Of a DNA stretch of 64,000 nt, positions 23,870 to 32,813 are shown piece by piece. How positions within the stretch are numbered: the stretch's first letter is position 1; each line of letters opens with the position of its first letter. The position numbers and the translations under genes were made by a program. The DNA is taken from assembly GCA_002439585.1 (NCBI GenBank), contig DJOF01000008.1, positions 1-64,000 on the forward strand, read 5' to 3'. Source of the DNA: Bacteroidales bacterium UBA6445. GTDB taxonomy: Bacteria; Bacteroidota; Bacteroidia; Bacteroidales; UBA932. The notes below the pieces were generated by a model. The model was not told where the DNA came from. It did no database searches and saw only the letters and a program-made list of their open reading frames with translations.

Positions 23870-24751
23870 ATGCCAAGAACAAATTTTCAGGATTTACTTC
23901 AGGCAGGTGCCCATTTCGGACATCTTGCGAGGAAATGGAATCCTAAGATGGCTCCCTATATCTTCATAGAGAGAAACGGAATCCATATCATCGACCTGCA
24001 CAAGACTATCGTCAAGATAGACGAGGCAGCTGAGGTTATGAAAGAATTAGCCCGTTCAGGACGTAGAATCCTCTTCGTGGCTACAAAGAAGCAGGCAAAG
24101 GACATTATCGCCGAGAAAGCCGCTTCTGTCAATATGCCTTATGTAACTGAGAGGTGGCCGGGCGGAATGCTCACCAATTTCCCTACAATCCGTAAGGCTA
24201 TAAAGAAAATGTCTACCATCGACAAGATGAAGGAAGATGGTACATACGACAAGCTTGCAAAGCGTGAAAGACTCCAGATCGATCGTCAGAGAGCAAAATT
24301 GGAGAAGAACTTGGGCTCAATCAGGGATATGAGCCGTCTTCCCTCCGCATTGTTTGTAGTCGATATCCAGAAAGAGGCAAATGCCGTCAAGGAAGCCAAC
24401 CGTCTGGGTATCCCGGTAATCGCTATGGTTGATACATGTTGCGATCCTACCCCGATTGATTATGTGATACCGGCCAATGATGATGCCTCAAAGTCGATAG
24501 AGTATATCACCGATGCACTTTGCAAGGCTATTCAGGAAGGCTTGGACGAGAGAAAGCTGGAGAAGGAGAAAGAGGCTACTGCAGAGGCTGCAGAGAAGCC
24601 TGCTCAGAAGAAGCTTCGTCCACGCAGAGTCTCTAAGGAAGATGCTCCTGCAGCAGAAGCACCCAAGGCAGAGGCCGCTCCGGCAACTGAGCCTGCTCCA
24701 GTAGCAGCAGAGGCAGCTCCCGCAGCAGAGGCACCCAAGACAGAGGAATAA
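23870..24751 (+). CDS. rpsB: 30S ribosomal protein S2
   Basis: A 293-residue S2, longer than the usual 230-260. The conserved core spans about residues 1-228 (LLQAGAHFGHLARKWNPKMA, RWPGGMLTNF, GIPVIAMVDTCCDPT). The last about 65 residues are an alanine/proline/glutamate-rich tail with a basic patch KKLRPRRVSK, apparently disordered and typical of Bacteroidales S2. It is followed by tsf after 19 bases, the near-universal S2-EF-Ts pairing. Confidence 0.96.
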   Translation: MPRTNFQDLLQAGAHFGHLARKWNPKMAPYIFIERNGIHIIDLHKTIVKIDEAAEVMKELARSGRRILFVATKKQAKDIIAEKAASVNMPYVTERWPGGMLTNFPTIRKAIKKMSTIDKMKEDGTYDKLAKRERLQIDRQRAKLEKNLGSIRDMSRLPSALFVVDIQKEANAVKEANRLGIPVIAMVDTCCDPTPIDYVIPANDDASKSIEYITDALCKAIQEGLDERKLEKEKEATAEAAEKPAQKKLRPRRVSKEDAPAAEAPKAEAAPATEPAPVAAEAAPAAEAPKTEE

Positions 24752-24770
24752 TTTTAATCAGAAGAAAACT

Positions 24771-25604
24771 ATGCAGATTACAGCAGCTGACGTAATGAAA
24801 TTACGTAAGATGACAAGTGCCGGCATGATGGATTGCAAGAAGGCTCTTACAGAGGCTGAAGGCGATTTCGACAAGGCTGTCGAGATTATCCGTGAGAAAG
24901 GCAAGCTTGTCGCAGCGAAGAGGGCAGACCGCGAGACCACAGAAGGTGCGGTTCTTGTCCGTATCAATGGCAACAAGGCCATTATCGTATGCCTTGGTTG
25001 CGAGACTGATTTCGTATCCGCAACTCCTGATTTCAAGAAACTTGCAAACGATATCGCTGACGCAGCTATAGCAGCCTTCCCCAAGGACGTAGAAGAATTG
25101 AAGAATGTAAAGCTTGCTGACGGCCACACCGTTGAGGAAGAGATTTCTGCCCAGACAGGAAGGACTGGTGAGAAACATGTCCTCGCTTACTATTCTACAG
25201 TTGAAGCTCCGTACATTGCACAGTACGTACACAACAACTCCAAGGTCGCTTCCGTTGTCGCATTCAACAAGGAAGTCCCTGCAGAGATAGGCAAGAACGT
25301 TGCACAGCAGGTAACTGCAATGCATCCAGTATCTGTCTCAGAGGCTGACTGCCCTAAGGAGACTGTAGAGAAGGAGCTTGCGATGTACAAGCAGCAGATA
25401 GCAGAGGATCCGAAGATGGCTGGCAAGCCTGAGGCTATGCTTGAGAATATCGCCAAAGGCAAGTTGAAGAAATTCTTCAAGGAGCAGACCCTTGAGGATC
25501 AAGAGTATATCTGGGATAATAAGATGTCCGTACTTGACTACATCCACACAGCCGACAAGGATGCCAAGGTAGTTGAGTTCCGCAGATTCTCCCTTACTGA
25601 CTAG
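24771..25604 (+). CDS. tsf: Elongation factor Ts
   Basis: A 277-residue nucleotide exchange factor for EF-Tu. The N-terminal UBA-like domain reads TAADVMKLRKMTSAGMMDCK and is followed by KKALTEAEGDFDKAVEIIRE; the core begins CLGCETDFVSATPDF, the TDFV motif that inserts into EF-Tu. Length is typical. It is the last gene of the rplM transcript. The stop codon abuts the left end of a MITE-like repeat, and the likely terminator is about 200 bases downstream. Confidence 0.96.
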   Translation: MQITAADVMKLRKMTSAGMMDCKKALTEAEGDFDKAVEIIREKGKLVAAKRADRETTEGAVLVRINGNKAIIVCLGCETDFVSATPDFKKLANDIADAAIAAFPKDVEELKNVKLADGHTVEEEISAQTGRTGEKHVLAYYSTVEAPYIAQYVHNNSKVASVVAFNKEVPAEIGKNVAQQVTAMHPVSVSEADCPKETVEKELAMYKQQIAEDPKMAGKPEAMLENIAKGKLKKFFKEQTLEDQEYIWDNKMSVLDYIHTADKDAKVVEFRRFSLTD

Positions 25605-25772
25605 GAATCTGTTTAAAATTTTGTCAAAAATTCTTTTATGGATCTTTTCTGTCTGTTTCGTTAGATTTTTATCATTCAGATAGCGCCTGCTATCCTTTTC
25701 AAAAAATCTTAGAAACATCCTGGAAAACCCCTCATAAAATTTATAATGACAAAAATTTAAACAGCCTCTAAA
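25604..25772 (+). mobile_element. MITE-like repeat with 18-bp terminal inverted repeats
   Basis: CTGTTTAAAATTTTGTCA (25609-25626) and TGACAAAAATTTAAACAG (25747-25764) are inverted repeats differing at one position, enclosing a 156-base element. Its centre is the palindrome GATAGC-GCCT-GCTATC (25679-25694), followed by CTTTTCAAAAAATC and TAGAAACAT. A 43-base core (25676-25718) recurs almost unchanged, in opposite orientation, at 55229-55273. There is no reading frame inside, so it would be a non-autonomous element. Confidence 0.55.
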
Positions 25773-25807
25773 TTGCCCGGCTTTCCCCGGCACAGTCTAT
25801 ATTGTAT

Positions 25808-25840
25808 AAAGGTTGTACCTCGCAAGGTGCGGCCTTTTTT
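25808..25840 (+). terminator. Terminator after tsf
   Basis: AAAGGTTGTACC and GGTGCGGCCTTT pair with a few G-U positions around TCGCAA and are followed by TTT. This ends the rplM-tsf transcript. Confidence 0.75.
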
Positions 25841-25874
25841 GTTGTTTTATGTCATTGCTATACGATTAGTCAGG

Positions 25875-25988
25875 CATTATGTCTTAAACTTCCGTTCCAT
25901 CTTTTGTGAGTAGACCCATTATGTCTTATCCGGATGTCTTTTTTAGACGATAGCTTACTTCCAATAGCGTTGTAGCAAAATTGTCTTA
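25875..25988 (+). repeat. Repeated TGTCTTA motifs upstream of the second TonB receptor
   Basis: CATTATGTCTTA is repeated exactly at 25875-25886 and 25917-25928; ATGTCTTT follows at 25934-25941 and TTGTCTTA at 25981-25988. The motifs sit 80-190 bases before the receptor start and may be regulator sites. The rest of the 25841-26065 gap shows no gene. A -7-like TAAATTTG is at 26042-26049. Confidence 0.4.
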
Positions 25989-26065
25989 TTTTCTTCAAAT
26001 CATCATTACGGTATCAAAACATTTTCTTAACAATCGACCTGTAAATTTGTTGCCGTAAACTGGAA

Positions 26066-28759
26066 ATGATGATTATCAAGAAGATTATCGTCGCTGTTAT
26101 GGCGACAATGCTTATGAGTGTGGCGGTAAAGGCCGTAGAAGTAAAAGGAACAATAAAGGACAGCGCGACGGGTGAGCCTCTTGTAGGTGCAGCCGTAATG
26201 CAAGTTACATCCCAATCGGAAGGGGAAAATGTATATGGAGCCGGTGTCGTTACGGATATTGACGGCAATTTCTCCATTGAGCTTCGTGAAGGTAGCCATA
26301 CAATTGAGTTCTCATATATAGCGTATAAGCCTAAGGTGATCGAGTTGAATGTGACAAAAGGCATGCAGCCGCTTGCCATTACCCTTGATCCGGAGACTGA
26401 GCAGCTTGCTTCTGGTGGCGTCTCTGCAGTGCGAGATACGGAGTCTGAGCGAGTGCTTCAGCGTGACCGTATAGCTTCAAATATCGCAATCGAGAATATG
26501 GGTGCTAAGGAGATGTCAACCAAAGGACTCTCAAATGTGGGAGAAAGCGTCAAGAAAATCACTGGAGTATCCCTCGCGTCAGCAGGCCAACTGGTTGTAC
26601 GTGGACTTGGTGACAGATACAGCATCACGACGCTAAATGGACTGCCGATAGCATCCCCAAACCCTGACAACAAGCTGATCCCGCTTGAGATTTTTCCCTC
26701 ATCTTCAGTAAAGAATGTTACTGTAAGCAAGGTCTATGACGTTGCCTCTTATGCCGACTATTCTGGTGCTCATATCAATATAGAAACCAAGGACAATGCT
26801 GAAGAGGATTTCTTTACGGTAGATTTCAAGACAGGAGGCTACTTCAATACAATAGGACAGGACTTCTACAGGATGGATCATGTATCCCTTTTCTCACAGT
26901 CATCTGTTGATCCGAAGGCAGGAAGTGTACCGATGGTGGCTTTCGGGGACTATGCCAAGACACATGATATATTCGATACCGGATTCTCGGTAAAGAGGAT
27001 CAAGGCAATGCCGGATCTTGGTGGTACACTCTCCGCAGGCAAGAGTTTCAGGATCGGTAACCAGCGTCTGAGTCTCTTGGGGGCAGCCAACATGAGTAGC
27101 GGAAACCATTCATCCTATGACTCGGAGTTCAAGGTCTTGGATGCAACAGGCAAGATCAATGATGACTACACTTACGACAGTTATGAGACCTTCCTCGACA
27201 TGACTTTCCTTGCAAGTGCTTCCATGACACTTCGCGAGCAGGATAAGGTTGAGTATACCTTCTTCTATGCGAGAAATGCCAAGGATACCTATTCGAGAAA
27301 GGATGGCCATGACTATGAAAGCCACAATCTTACAGGTAGTAACGACGTTACCCATATATACGGCCTCATGACACACCAACTTTCCGGAAAGCATTATTTC
27401 GGAGAAAGATGGTCTGCAGGGTGGCAAGGCTCCTATTCCTCAACCTCATCCGATGAGCCGGACCGCAGGCAGGTAATGTATCTCAACAAAGACGATGGCA
27501 CAGTGACTCTTTTCAAACTTAACCAGCAAGAGACAATGCGTTATTTCGGAGTTTTGGACGAGGATGAGTTCAATGCGGATGTCCATGCTCAGTATGATTT
27601 CGGTGTGGGTAGCCGGGTGGCAGCAGGATTATCATACAAAGACAAGACAAGAAACTATGCAGGTACGAGATACTATTATGGACTTGACAATGTAAATATC
27701 AATATAACAGATATATATGACACTTCAGACTGGCTGTCTTTCAAGGATATAGCGAACGGAACGGTCACGATTAGCCGCAACAGGCAGCCACGTGACAGCT
27801 ATGATGCAGGCAACCGAATTTTCTCGGGATATGTGTTTACAGACTGGAACATTACCGGTGCGCTAATGCTCAATGCCGGAGTACGTATGGAGAAATCTTC
27901 TCAGTGGGTTGACTATACCAATGACCAGAGCATAGCTGAGCGTCGTACAATCTCTAAAGCGGATTTCTTCCCAGCTCTCAATCTTAAATGGTCGCTTACA
28001 GAAGAGCAGTTGCTACGTTTCTCGCTTTCGAGGACAATTACACGTCCCTCATTCATCGAGATGGCACCTTTCCTCTATCAGGAATCATACGGGTCAGTAC
28101 AGCTAAGGGGAAATGAGAATCTCGGCAACAGCTACAACTACAATTTCGACCTGCGCTATGAGTTGATAGACAATGATGGAGGTCTCCTGTCTTTCACAGG
28201 ATATTTCAAATATCTTGACAAGCCGATTGAGCGAGTACAGATGCTCTCAGGTGGTGCAGCTGTACATACATTCCGCAATGCAGAGCAGGGCCTTGCCGCC
28301 GGTGTAGAGGCGGAGTTTCGAAAAGCACTTACAAGAACTTTGAAACTCAATGTCAATGCGTCCTACATGTACACCGATGTTAAGTTGCCGGAAGGTGGTG
28401 CCTATACCAATAAGGAACGCGCCCTGCAAGGAGCATCCCCTTACCTTGTAAATGCGGATCTCACATGGCAGCCTAAAGAATGTCTCAGCTTTGCTCTTCT
28501 GTACAATCTTCAGGGACCGCGTATCCATGCGGTCGGTATCTCAGGCCTTGGAGATGTAAGGCAGCGCCCAGTTCATATGCTGGACTTCAATGCAGTATAC
28601 AAGATTGGCAAGATCACTGAGCTTAAGCTTCACCTTACTGATATCCTCGGACGCGCACAGGTATTTGAGCAGAGCGTTCCTTATTCAGGCGACAAGATTG
28701 TCGTGGAGAAATTCCGTCCTGGGACAGGTTTCGAGATAGGTGTAGGTCTCAATTTCTAG
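26066..28759 (+). CDS. TonB-dependent receptor
   Basis: An 897-residue outer-membrane receptor. Signal peptide residues 1-24 (ending VKAVEVKG); a carboxypeptidase-regulatory-like domain about 25-110 (KGTIKDSATGEPLVGAAV); plug domain about 120-260 with SAGQLVVRGLGDRYSITTLN and NGLPIASPNPDN; then a beta-barrel with DWNITGALMLNAGVRME and LRFSLSRTITRPSFIEMAPF, ending in phenylalanine after GFEIGVGLNF. The architecture matches the TonB-dependent receptors with an RxxxRPSFxE barrel motif. A lipoprotein gene follows after 31 bases and is probably the partner. It differs from the Oar-like receptor at 9.5 kb. The substrate is unknown. Confidence 0.9.
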   Translation: MMIIKKIIVAVMATMLMSVAVKAVEVKGTIKDSATGEPLVGAAVMQVTSQSEGENVYGAGVVTDIDGNFSIELREGSHTIEFSYIAYKPKVIELNVTKGMQPLAITLDPETEQLASGGVSAVRDTESERVLQRDRIASNIAIENMGAKEMSTKGLSNVGESVKKITGVSLASAGQLVVRGLGDRYSITTLNGLPIASPNPDNKLIPLEIFPSSSVKNVTVSKVYDVASYADYSGAHINIETKDNAEEDFFTVDFKTGGYFNTIGQDFYRMDHVSLFSQSSVDPKAGSVPMVAFGDYAKTHDIFDTGFSVKRIKAMPDLGGTLSAGKSFRIGNQRLSLLGAANMSSGNHSSYDSEFKVLDATGKINDDYTYDSYETFLDMTFLASASMTLREQDKVEYTFFYARNAKDTYSRKDGHDYESHNLTGSNDVTHIYGLMTHQLSGKHYFGERWSAGWQGSYSSTSSDEPDRRQVMYLNKDDGTVTLFKLNQQETMRYFGVLDEDEFNADVHAQYDFGVGSRVAAGLSYKDKTRNYAGTRYYYGLDNVNINITDIYDTSDWLSFKDIANGTVTISRNRQPRDSYDAGNRIFSGYVFTDWNITGALMLNAGVRMEKSSQWVDYTNDQSIAERRTISKADFFPALNLKWSLTEEQLLRFSLSRTITRPSFIEMAPFLYQESYGSVQLRGNENLGNSYNYNFDLRYELIDNDGGLLSFTGYFKYLDKPIERVQMLSGGAAVHTFRNAEQGLAAGVEAEFRKALTRTLKLNVNASYMYTDVKLPEGGAYTNKERALQGASPYLVNADLTWQPKECLSFALLYNLQGPRIHAVGISGLGDVRQRPVHMLDFNAVYKIGKITELKLHLTDILGRAQVFEQSVPYSGDKIVVEKFRPGTGFEIGVGLNF

Positions 28760-28790
28760 AATATAGTTTCGTACAATAATTTCTACAAAA

Positions 28791-30020
28791 ATGAAAAGAA
28801 ATTTTTATCAGGCAGTTGCCGTAGTTGCAGCTTTCGCCACACTCGCAGTATCTTGCGATGACAAAGGAAATGACACTCCCAATGAAGGACTGGAGGGAGA
28901 GATCCCTGCTGGTACAGTGTTGAGCGGTAACATTGAGAAGGACGCTTACCTGACAGCAAATTCCACTTACAGGCTTAGCGGCGGTGTCCATGTAAAGAAA
29001 GGTGCTACCCTTCATATAGCTGAGGGCGTAAAGATCCTCTCAGTAGACGATGACGCTCCTGACTACATACTGATAGAGCAGGGTGCCAAGATCAACGCTG
29101 TCGGTACAGCATCCAACCCTATTGTCATGACTTCAGATCTTAAGAAAGATGGCTCTTGGGGTGGTATCCATATCTGCGGATATGCTCATACAAATGCAGG
29201 TTCAGGTGTGCTTTCAGAGATTGGCAACGCTCCTTATGGCGGAGACAACGATGCTGACAATTCAGGTGTCATCAAGTATGTCCGTCTCGAGTATACCGGC
29301 TTTGCCCTTGATTCAGAGCATGAGTCCAACGGTATCTCGTTCTATGGTGTAGGTAACGGGACTACTGTTGAGTTCGTACAGGCTTATCGTGGAGCCGATG
29401 ACGGCTTCGAGTTCTTCGGTGGTTCTGTCAATGTGAAGAACATGGTTGTAACAGATTGCTCTGACGACTCATTCGACTGGACAGAAGGCTGGAACGGTAA
29501 AGCTCAGTTCCTTGTAGCTTATCAGACAGCAAAGAGCACTCTTGGCTATGACTGTGACTGTCTAATGGAGTGTGACAATAACGGCAAGAATGCAGCTGCT
29601 ACTCCGGTGTCACATCCTGTTATTGCAAATGTAACACTTGTAGGCAACCAGTCTGAAGATGGTAAACGTGGGATACGTCTTCGCGCAGGTACAGAGGTAG
29701 AGCTTTACAATGCCATTGTTACAGGAAAGGCAAAGTGCATCACTGTAGAGACTCCTGAGACTGAGAATTCTTTCGCTTCTTCGTCTAAGCTCCAGTATGT
29801 CTACTCTTCTACCAAGCTTGATTCCAAAGAAGGCATATATACCGATGACAAGTTCACAGCAGCTCTCGGTAACCACAATGACTATGTTAACAAACTTACC
29901 GGTAATTTTATCGGCACAGAGAAAGGTGGTGCAACTCCTTCAGATTCCTTCTTCGCAAAGGCTGACTATGCTGGTGCTGTACAGGCTTCTTCTGACTGGA
30001 CAAAAGGCTGGACAAAGTAA
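28791..30020 (+). CDS. Surface/secreted lipoprotein with right-handed beta-helix character
   Basis: A 409-residue protein with a lipoprotein signal: hydrophobic residues 9-21 and cysteine in LAVSCDDKG. After an acidic linker, the body has repeated short beta segments typical of a parallel beta-helix (VHVKKGATLHIAEGVKIL, SNPIVMTSDL, GSWGGIHICGYA, IKYVRLEYTGF, VKNMVVTDCSDDSFDWTEGW). Several cysteines occur late (DCDCLMEC). It lies 31 bases after the TonB receptor gene and is probably the partner that presents ligand. Comparable receptor-plus-lipoprotein pairs occur in many Bacteroidota, but no substrate can be named. Confidence 0.7.
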   Translation: MKRNFYQAVAVVAAFATLAVSCDDKGNDTPNEGLEGEIPAGTVLSGNIEKDAYLTANSTYRLSGGVHVKKGATLHIAEGVKILSVDDDAPDYILIEQGAKINAVGTASNPIVMTSDLKKDGSWGGIHICGYAHTNAGSGVLSEIGNAPYGGDNDADNSGVIKYVRLEYTGFALDSEHESNGISFYGVGNGTTVEFVQAYRGADDGFEFFGGSVNVKNMVVTDCSDDSFDWTEGWNGKAQFLVAYQTAKSTLGYDCDCLMECDNNGKNAAATPVSHPVIANVTLVGNQSEDGKRGIRLRAGTEVELYNAIVTGKAKCITVETPETENSFASSSKLQYVYSSTKLDSKEGIYTDDKFTAALGNHNDYVNKLTGNFIGTEKGGATPSDSFFAKADYAGAVQASSDWTKGWTK

Positions 30021-30065
30021 TTGATTTCTAGTTGTTTGTCATCTTATTGACAAAGTGAAGGCAGT

Positions 30066-30127
30066 CTCAAAAGGAGGAAAGGCTTGCAAGAAGAAAATTG
30101 CATATCCCCTTTTGAGGCGCTTTTTTT
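30066..30127 (+). terminator. Terminator after the second receptor operon (first)
   Basis: CTCAAAAGG (30066-30074) pairs exactly with CCTTTTGAG (30108-30116), followed by GCGC and seven T. Confidence 0.7.
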
Positions 30128-30183
30128 ATACTTGTGTATACAATTACGCAAGTGTTGAGTCAAACTGATTTGACAAACAATAA

Positions 30184-30219
30184 GGGCAGAGGCCGTTGCT
30201 GGTTTCTGCCTTTTTTTTT
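30184..30219 (+). terminator. Second terminator before the radical SAM gene
   Basis: GGCAGA...TCTGCC with inner GGCC/GGTT pairing, followed by nine T. Two terminators in series isolate the radical SAM gene from the receptor operon. Confidence 0.8.
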
Positions 30220-30240
30220 GTAATTTTGAGAGTTGTTGGG

Positions 30241-30309
30241 ATTAGGCCCTGTCGGGATAAAACAACCGTATTCGTTTCATTGCGGTTCTCTGCAATTGAG
30301 TGGCCTAAT
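30241..30309 (+). promoter_or_regulatory. Inverted repeat in the radical SAM leader
   Basis: ATTAGGCC (30241-30248) and GGCCTAAT (30302-30309) are exact complements 53 bases apart, with AACCG / CGGTT pairing nested inside. The outer arm ends 11 bases before the ATG at 30321, where folding would mask initiation. No known element was recognised. Confidence 0.4.
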
Positions 30310-30320
30310 TTGTCGGAGCT

Positions 30321-31424
30321 ATGCTCGGTAATAGATTTTTGAAGACTGTTATGTATTCAATAGGAGACTATCTGTATAACGGCTGGTTGTATGTGCACAA
30401 TCTTCTGCTCGGAAGGCATAAGACCCTAAGCCAGCTGATGATATATTCTACTACGAGGTGCCAGTCGAGGTGTCAGCATTGTTCTATATGGAAGAAAGAA
30501 GACGAGAGTCTTTCGCTTGAGGATATAGTGAAGATGATGGGAAGCCGCTGCGTCACGCCGCGGACAACTGTCGGATTGGAGGGAGGTGAGTTCGTGCTTC
30601 ATCCACAGGCTGCTGAGATAATGGATTGGTTCATGCACAATCATCCCAACTATACCCTGCTTTCCAATTGTCTGGCTCCGAAGAAAGTGATTGACTATGT
30701 ATTGCGTTACAAGCCGAAGCATCTCTTCGTGTCTCTTGACGGTGGGCGCGATACATATATTAGAATGCGAGGCCGGGACGGGTATGACAAGGTGATAGAA
30801 GTGGTCGATGCCCTTAAAGACAAGCTTCCGGTATCACTGATGTTCTGCCTTTCCCCCTGGAATAGTTTTGCAGACATGGAGTATGTCGTACAAGTTGCCA
30901 AGGAGAAAGGAATTGATGTCCGCATCGGGATTTACGGCACTATGTCGTTCTTCGATACGACTGCCGAGCTTATGGAGGCTGACATCAAGAATTTCGTTCA
31001 GCAGATCCCGGCAAATGTACGCGATACCGAAGAGAACTATGACTTTATTGCCCTTTATGACGAATGGCGCAATGGTAATCTGAAGCTTCGTTGTCAGAGC
31101 ATTTTCAGCGAGCTTGTGGTGCACTCCAATGGTGACGTTCCTATATGCCAGAATCTTGACGTTATGCTTGGCAACCTTCACAGCAATACTTTGGATGAGA
31201 TATTCAACTCAAAGCATAGTAGAGAATTGCAGTGCCGCTATAGCCGCGAATGCAACGGCTGCTGGATCAATTTCCATCGTAAGTATGATATTATCATTCT
31301 TCGTAGCCTGGAGAAATTTATCCCGAAGTCCCTTATTGAGATGGTCTACGGCAAATACAGCTGGTCCGAGAATCCTAAAGAGACCTATGCGCAATATATG
31401 AGACGCATCGGAGGTAACTCCTGA
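30321..31424 (+). CDS. Radical SAM protein with SPASM-like C-terminus
   Basis: A 367-residue radical SAM enzyme. The cluster motif CQSRCQHC holds Cys47, Cys51 and Cys54 (Cx3Cx2C). VGLEGGEFVLHP carries the GGE-type SAM-binding motif. The C-terminal part has further cysteines (LKLRCQSIF, DVPICQN, CRYSRECNGC) in the arrangement of SPASM/twitch extensions that hold auxiliary clusters. The N-terminal 35 residues are amphipathic and aromatic (YSIGDYLYNGWLYVHNLLLG), perhaps membrane-associating. No peptide precursor, lipid or cofactor gene is nearby, so the substrate is unknown; terminators and a structured leader make it a single-gene unit. Confidence 0.8.
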   Translation: MLGNRFLKTVMYSIGDYLYNGWLYVHNLLLGRHKTLSQLMIYSTTRCQSRCQHCSIWKKEDESLSLEDIVKMMGSRCVTPRTTVGLEGGEFVLHPQAAEIMDWFMHNHPNYTLLSNCLAPKKVIDYVLRYKPKHLFVSLDGGRDTYIRMRGRDGYDKVIEVVDALKDKLPVSLMFCLSPWNSFADMEYVVQVAKEKGIDVRIGIYGTMSFFDTTAELMEADIKNFVQQIPANVRDTEENYDFIALYDEWRNGNLKLRCQSIFSELVVHSNGDVPICQNLDVMLGNLHSNTLDEIFNSKHSRELQCRYSRECNGCWINFHRKYDIIILRSLEKFIPKSLIEMVYGKYSWSENPKETYAQYMRRIGGNS

Positions 31425-31524
31425 CATAATCCTCTGATTCATGCTTGCTGACCATCTTGGAAGCTGTAGTTTTCTATATTTCAAATAAAAAGGGTAAGCT
31501 GCAGTTTGCTAATTTTTGCCCTTG

Positions 31525-31620
31525 CTTTTTGACTCTGCAACTTTGTCCTTTTTGACTCTGCATGGCTTTTAGTATCTGCATAGCTTTTTGACTCTGCCTT
31601 TTTGTCTTTTTGTCTCTGCA
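31525..31620 (+). repeat. Five degenerate copies of CTTTTTGACTCTGCA
   Basis: Copies start at 31525, 31548, 31566, 31584 and 31606. The first two are exact; the others read CTTTTAGTATCTGCA, CTTTTTGACTCTGCC and CTTTTTGTCTCTGCA. They occupy the gap before the tlpA-uvrC promoter and are pyrimidine-rich on this strand. Confidence 0.8.
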
Positions 31621-31629
31621 GCCCAAATT

Positions 31630-31660
31630 TTTGTTTATTTTGGCATATTGAGTAAATTTG
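31630..31660 (+). promoter_or_regulatory. Promoter for the TlpA-like gene and uvrC
   Basis: TTTG at 31630-31633, a 19-base spacer and TAAATTTG at 31653-31660 match the consensus. It lies directly after the pyrimidine-rich repeats and 28 bases before the chosen ATG. Confidence 0.7.
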
Positions 31661-31688
31661 CGTGAATGCATTTAGACAAAGAATCGTT

Positions 31689-32813
31689 ATGAGAAATGTA
31701 ATCTTAATCGCAGCTGCGGCAGCAATTTCATTCACCGCATGCTCGTCTCCTTCAGACAAGACAACTATAGTAGGAGAGGCTTCGCCATCATCACCGGCAA
31801 TAGACGTCAGAGTCAAAGTCGCCGGCTTGGATACGACAGTAACGATGACAGACGGCAAGTTTGAGTTGACAGTCCCTGTCAATAAGGTAGCTGCCGGAAC
31901 CATCGATATGGGTGAAGAGGCTGCCTTGTCGTTCATTTCTGACGGCTATAAACTGACAGTAAGCAAGGACCAGAGTGGAGAGTGGCAGCTTTCTGCTCCT
32001 AGAAAATCTCTTAATACGGCTCTTAAAGACATCAAAGAGTGGAATGCCGAGTTCTTCAAGAATTACAATGCCAAGATATCAGCTATAAGTGACAGCACCG
32101 GTATCTCGCAGGAGACCAAAGACAGCCTAATGGAAGCATATTACAATGAGGCTAATGAAAGTTACAAGGTTAAGTTTATGGATGTCCTCTCCGGCAACAA
32201 TGACAATTATCTCGGACTTCTTGCTTTTAGGAATATTGCCCAGGATTTCGAGGATGATGAACTTGATTCTCTGATCTCTACACTTGACAGCGCTCTTGTA
32301 GCAAATGAGTTTGTTGCTGGTATCAAGTCTGCCATTGTAGCACGCAAGACTACAGCAGAAGGCGGCAAGTTCAAGGATTTCACAGTTACTTATGACGGTA
32401 AGGAGTATCACCTTTCCGACTATGTAGGCAAGGGACAGTATGTTCTTGTAGATTTCTGGGCTTCATGGTGCGGCCCGTGCAAACGTGAGATCCCCAATAT
32501 CAAAGCTGTCTACAACGAGTTCCACGGCAAGGATTTCAACGTCCTTAGCGTTGCTGTATGGGACAAACCAGAGGAGAGCATCGATACCGCGAAAGCGTAC
32601 GGCGTCAATTGGGATGAGATAGTCGGTGCCAACGACGTGCCTACAAAACTTTACGGCATACAGGGTATACCTCATATTATCCTCTTTGGTCCCGATGGTA
32701 CGATCCTCAAGCGCGATCTTAGGGGTGACGATATCCGTGCGGAAGTTGCCAAATATGTAAAGCCAAGAAGCGGATTCGTACAGGAGGTAAGAGACCTTGT
32801 AGATCGTAAATAA
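31689..32813 (+). CDS. TlpA-like thiol-disulfide oxidoreductase lipoprotein
   Basis: A 374-residue lipoprotein. MRNVILIAAAAAISFTACSS gives a lipoprotein signal with Cys18 at the lipobox; the ATG at 31689 is chosen over the upstream GTG at 31662. Residues about 25-110 form a beta domain resembling DUF4369, then a helical region, then a thioredoxin fold with FWASWCGPCKREIP near residue 257 and the cis-proline loop GIQGIPHIILFG. It probably reduces disulfides in the periplasm or at the outer membrane, as in cytochrome maturation or cell-envelope stress. Its stop TAA is directly followed, in the same frame, by the TTG start of uvrC. Confidence 0.88.
   Translation: MRNVILIAAAAAISFTACSSPSDKTTIVGEASPSSPAIDVRVKVAGLDTTVTMTDGKFELTVPVNKVAAGTIDMGEEAALSFISDGYKLTVSKDQSGEWQLSAPRKSLNTALKDIKEWNAEFFKNYNAKISAISDSTGISQETKDSLMEAYYNEANESYKVKFMDVLSGNNDNYLGLLAFRNIAQDFEDDELDSLISTLDSALVANEFVAGIKSAIVARKTTAEGGKFKDFTVTYDGKEYHLSDYVGKGQYVLVDFWASWCGPCKREIPNIKAVYNEFHGKDFNVLSVAVWDKPEESIDTAKAYGVNWDEIVGANDVPTKLYGIQGIPHIILFGPDGTILKRDLRGDDIRAEVAKYVKPRSGFVQEVRDLVDRK

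Noticed and set aside
31500..31625. CRISPR or integron attC sites in the repeat tract
   Set aside because: Units are short, pyrimidine-rich and lack spacers or palindromic attC arms.
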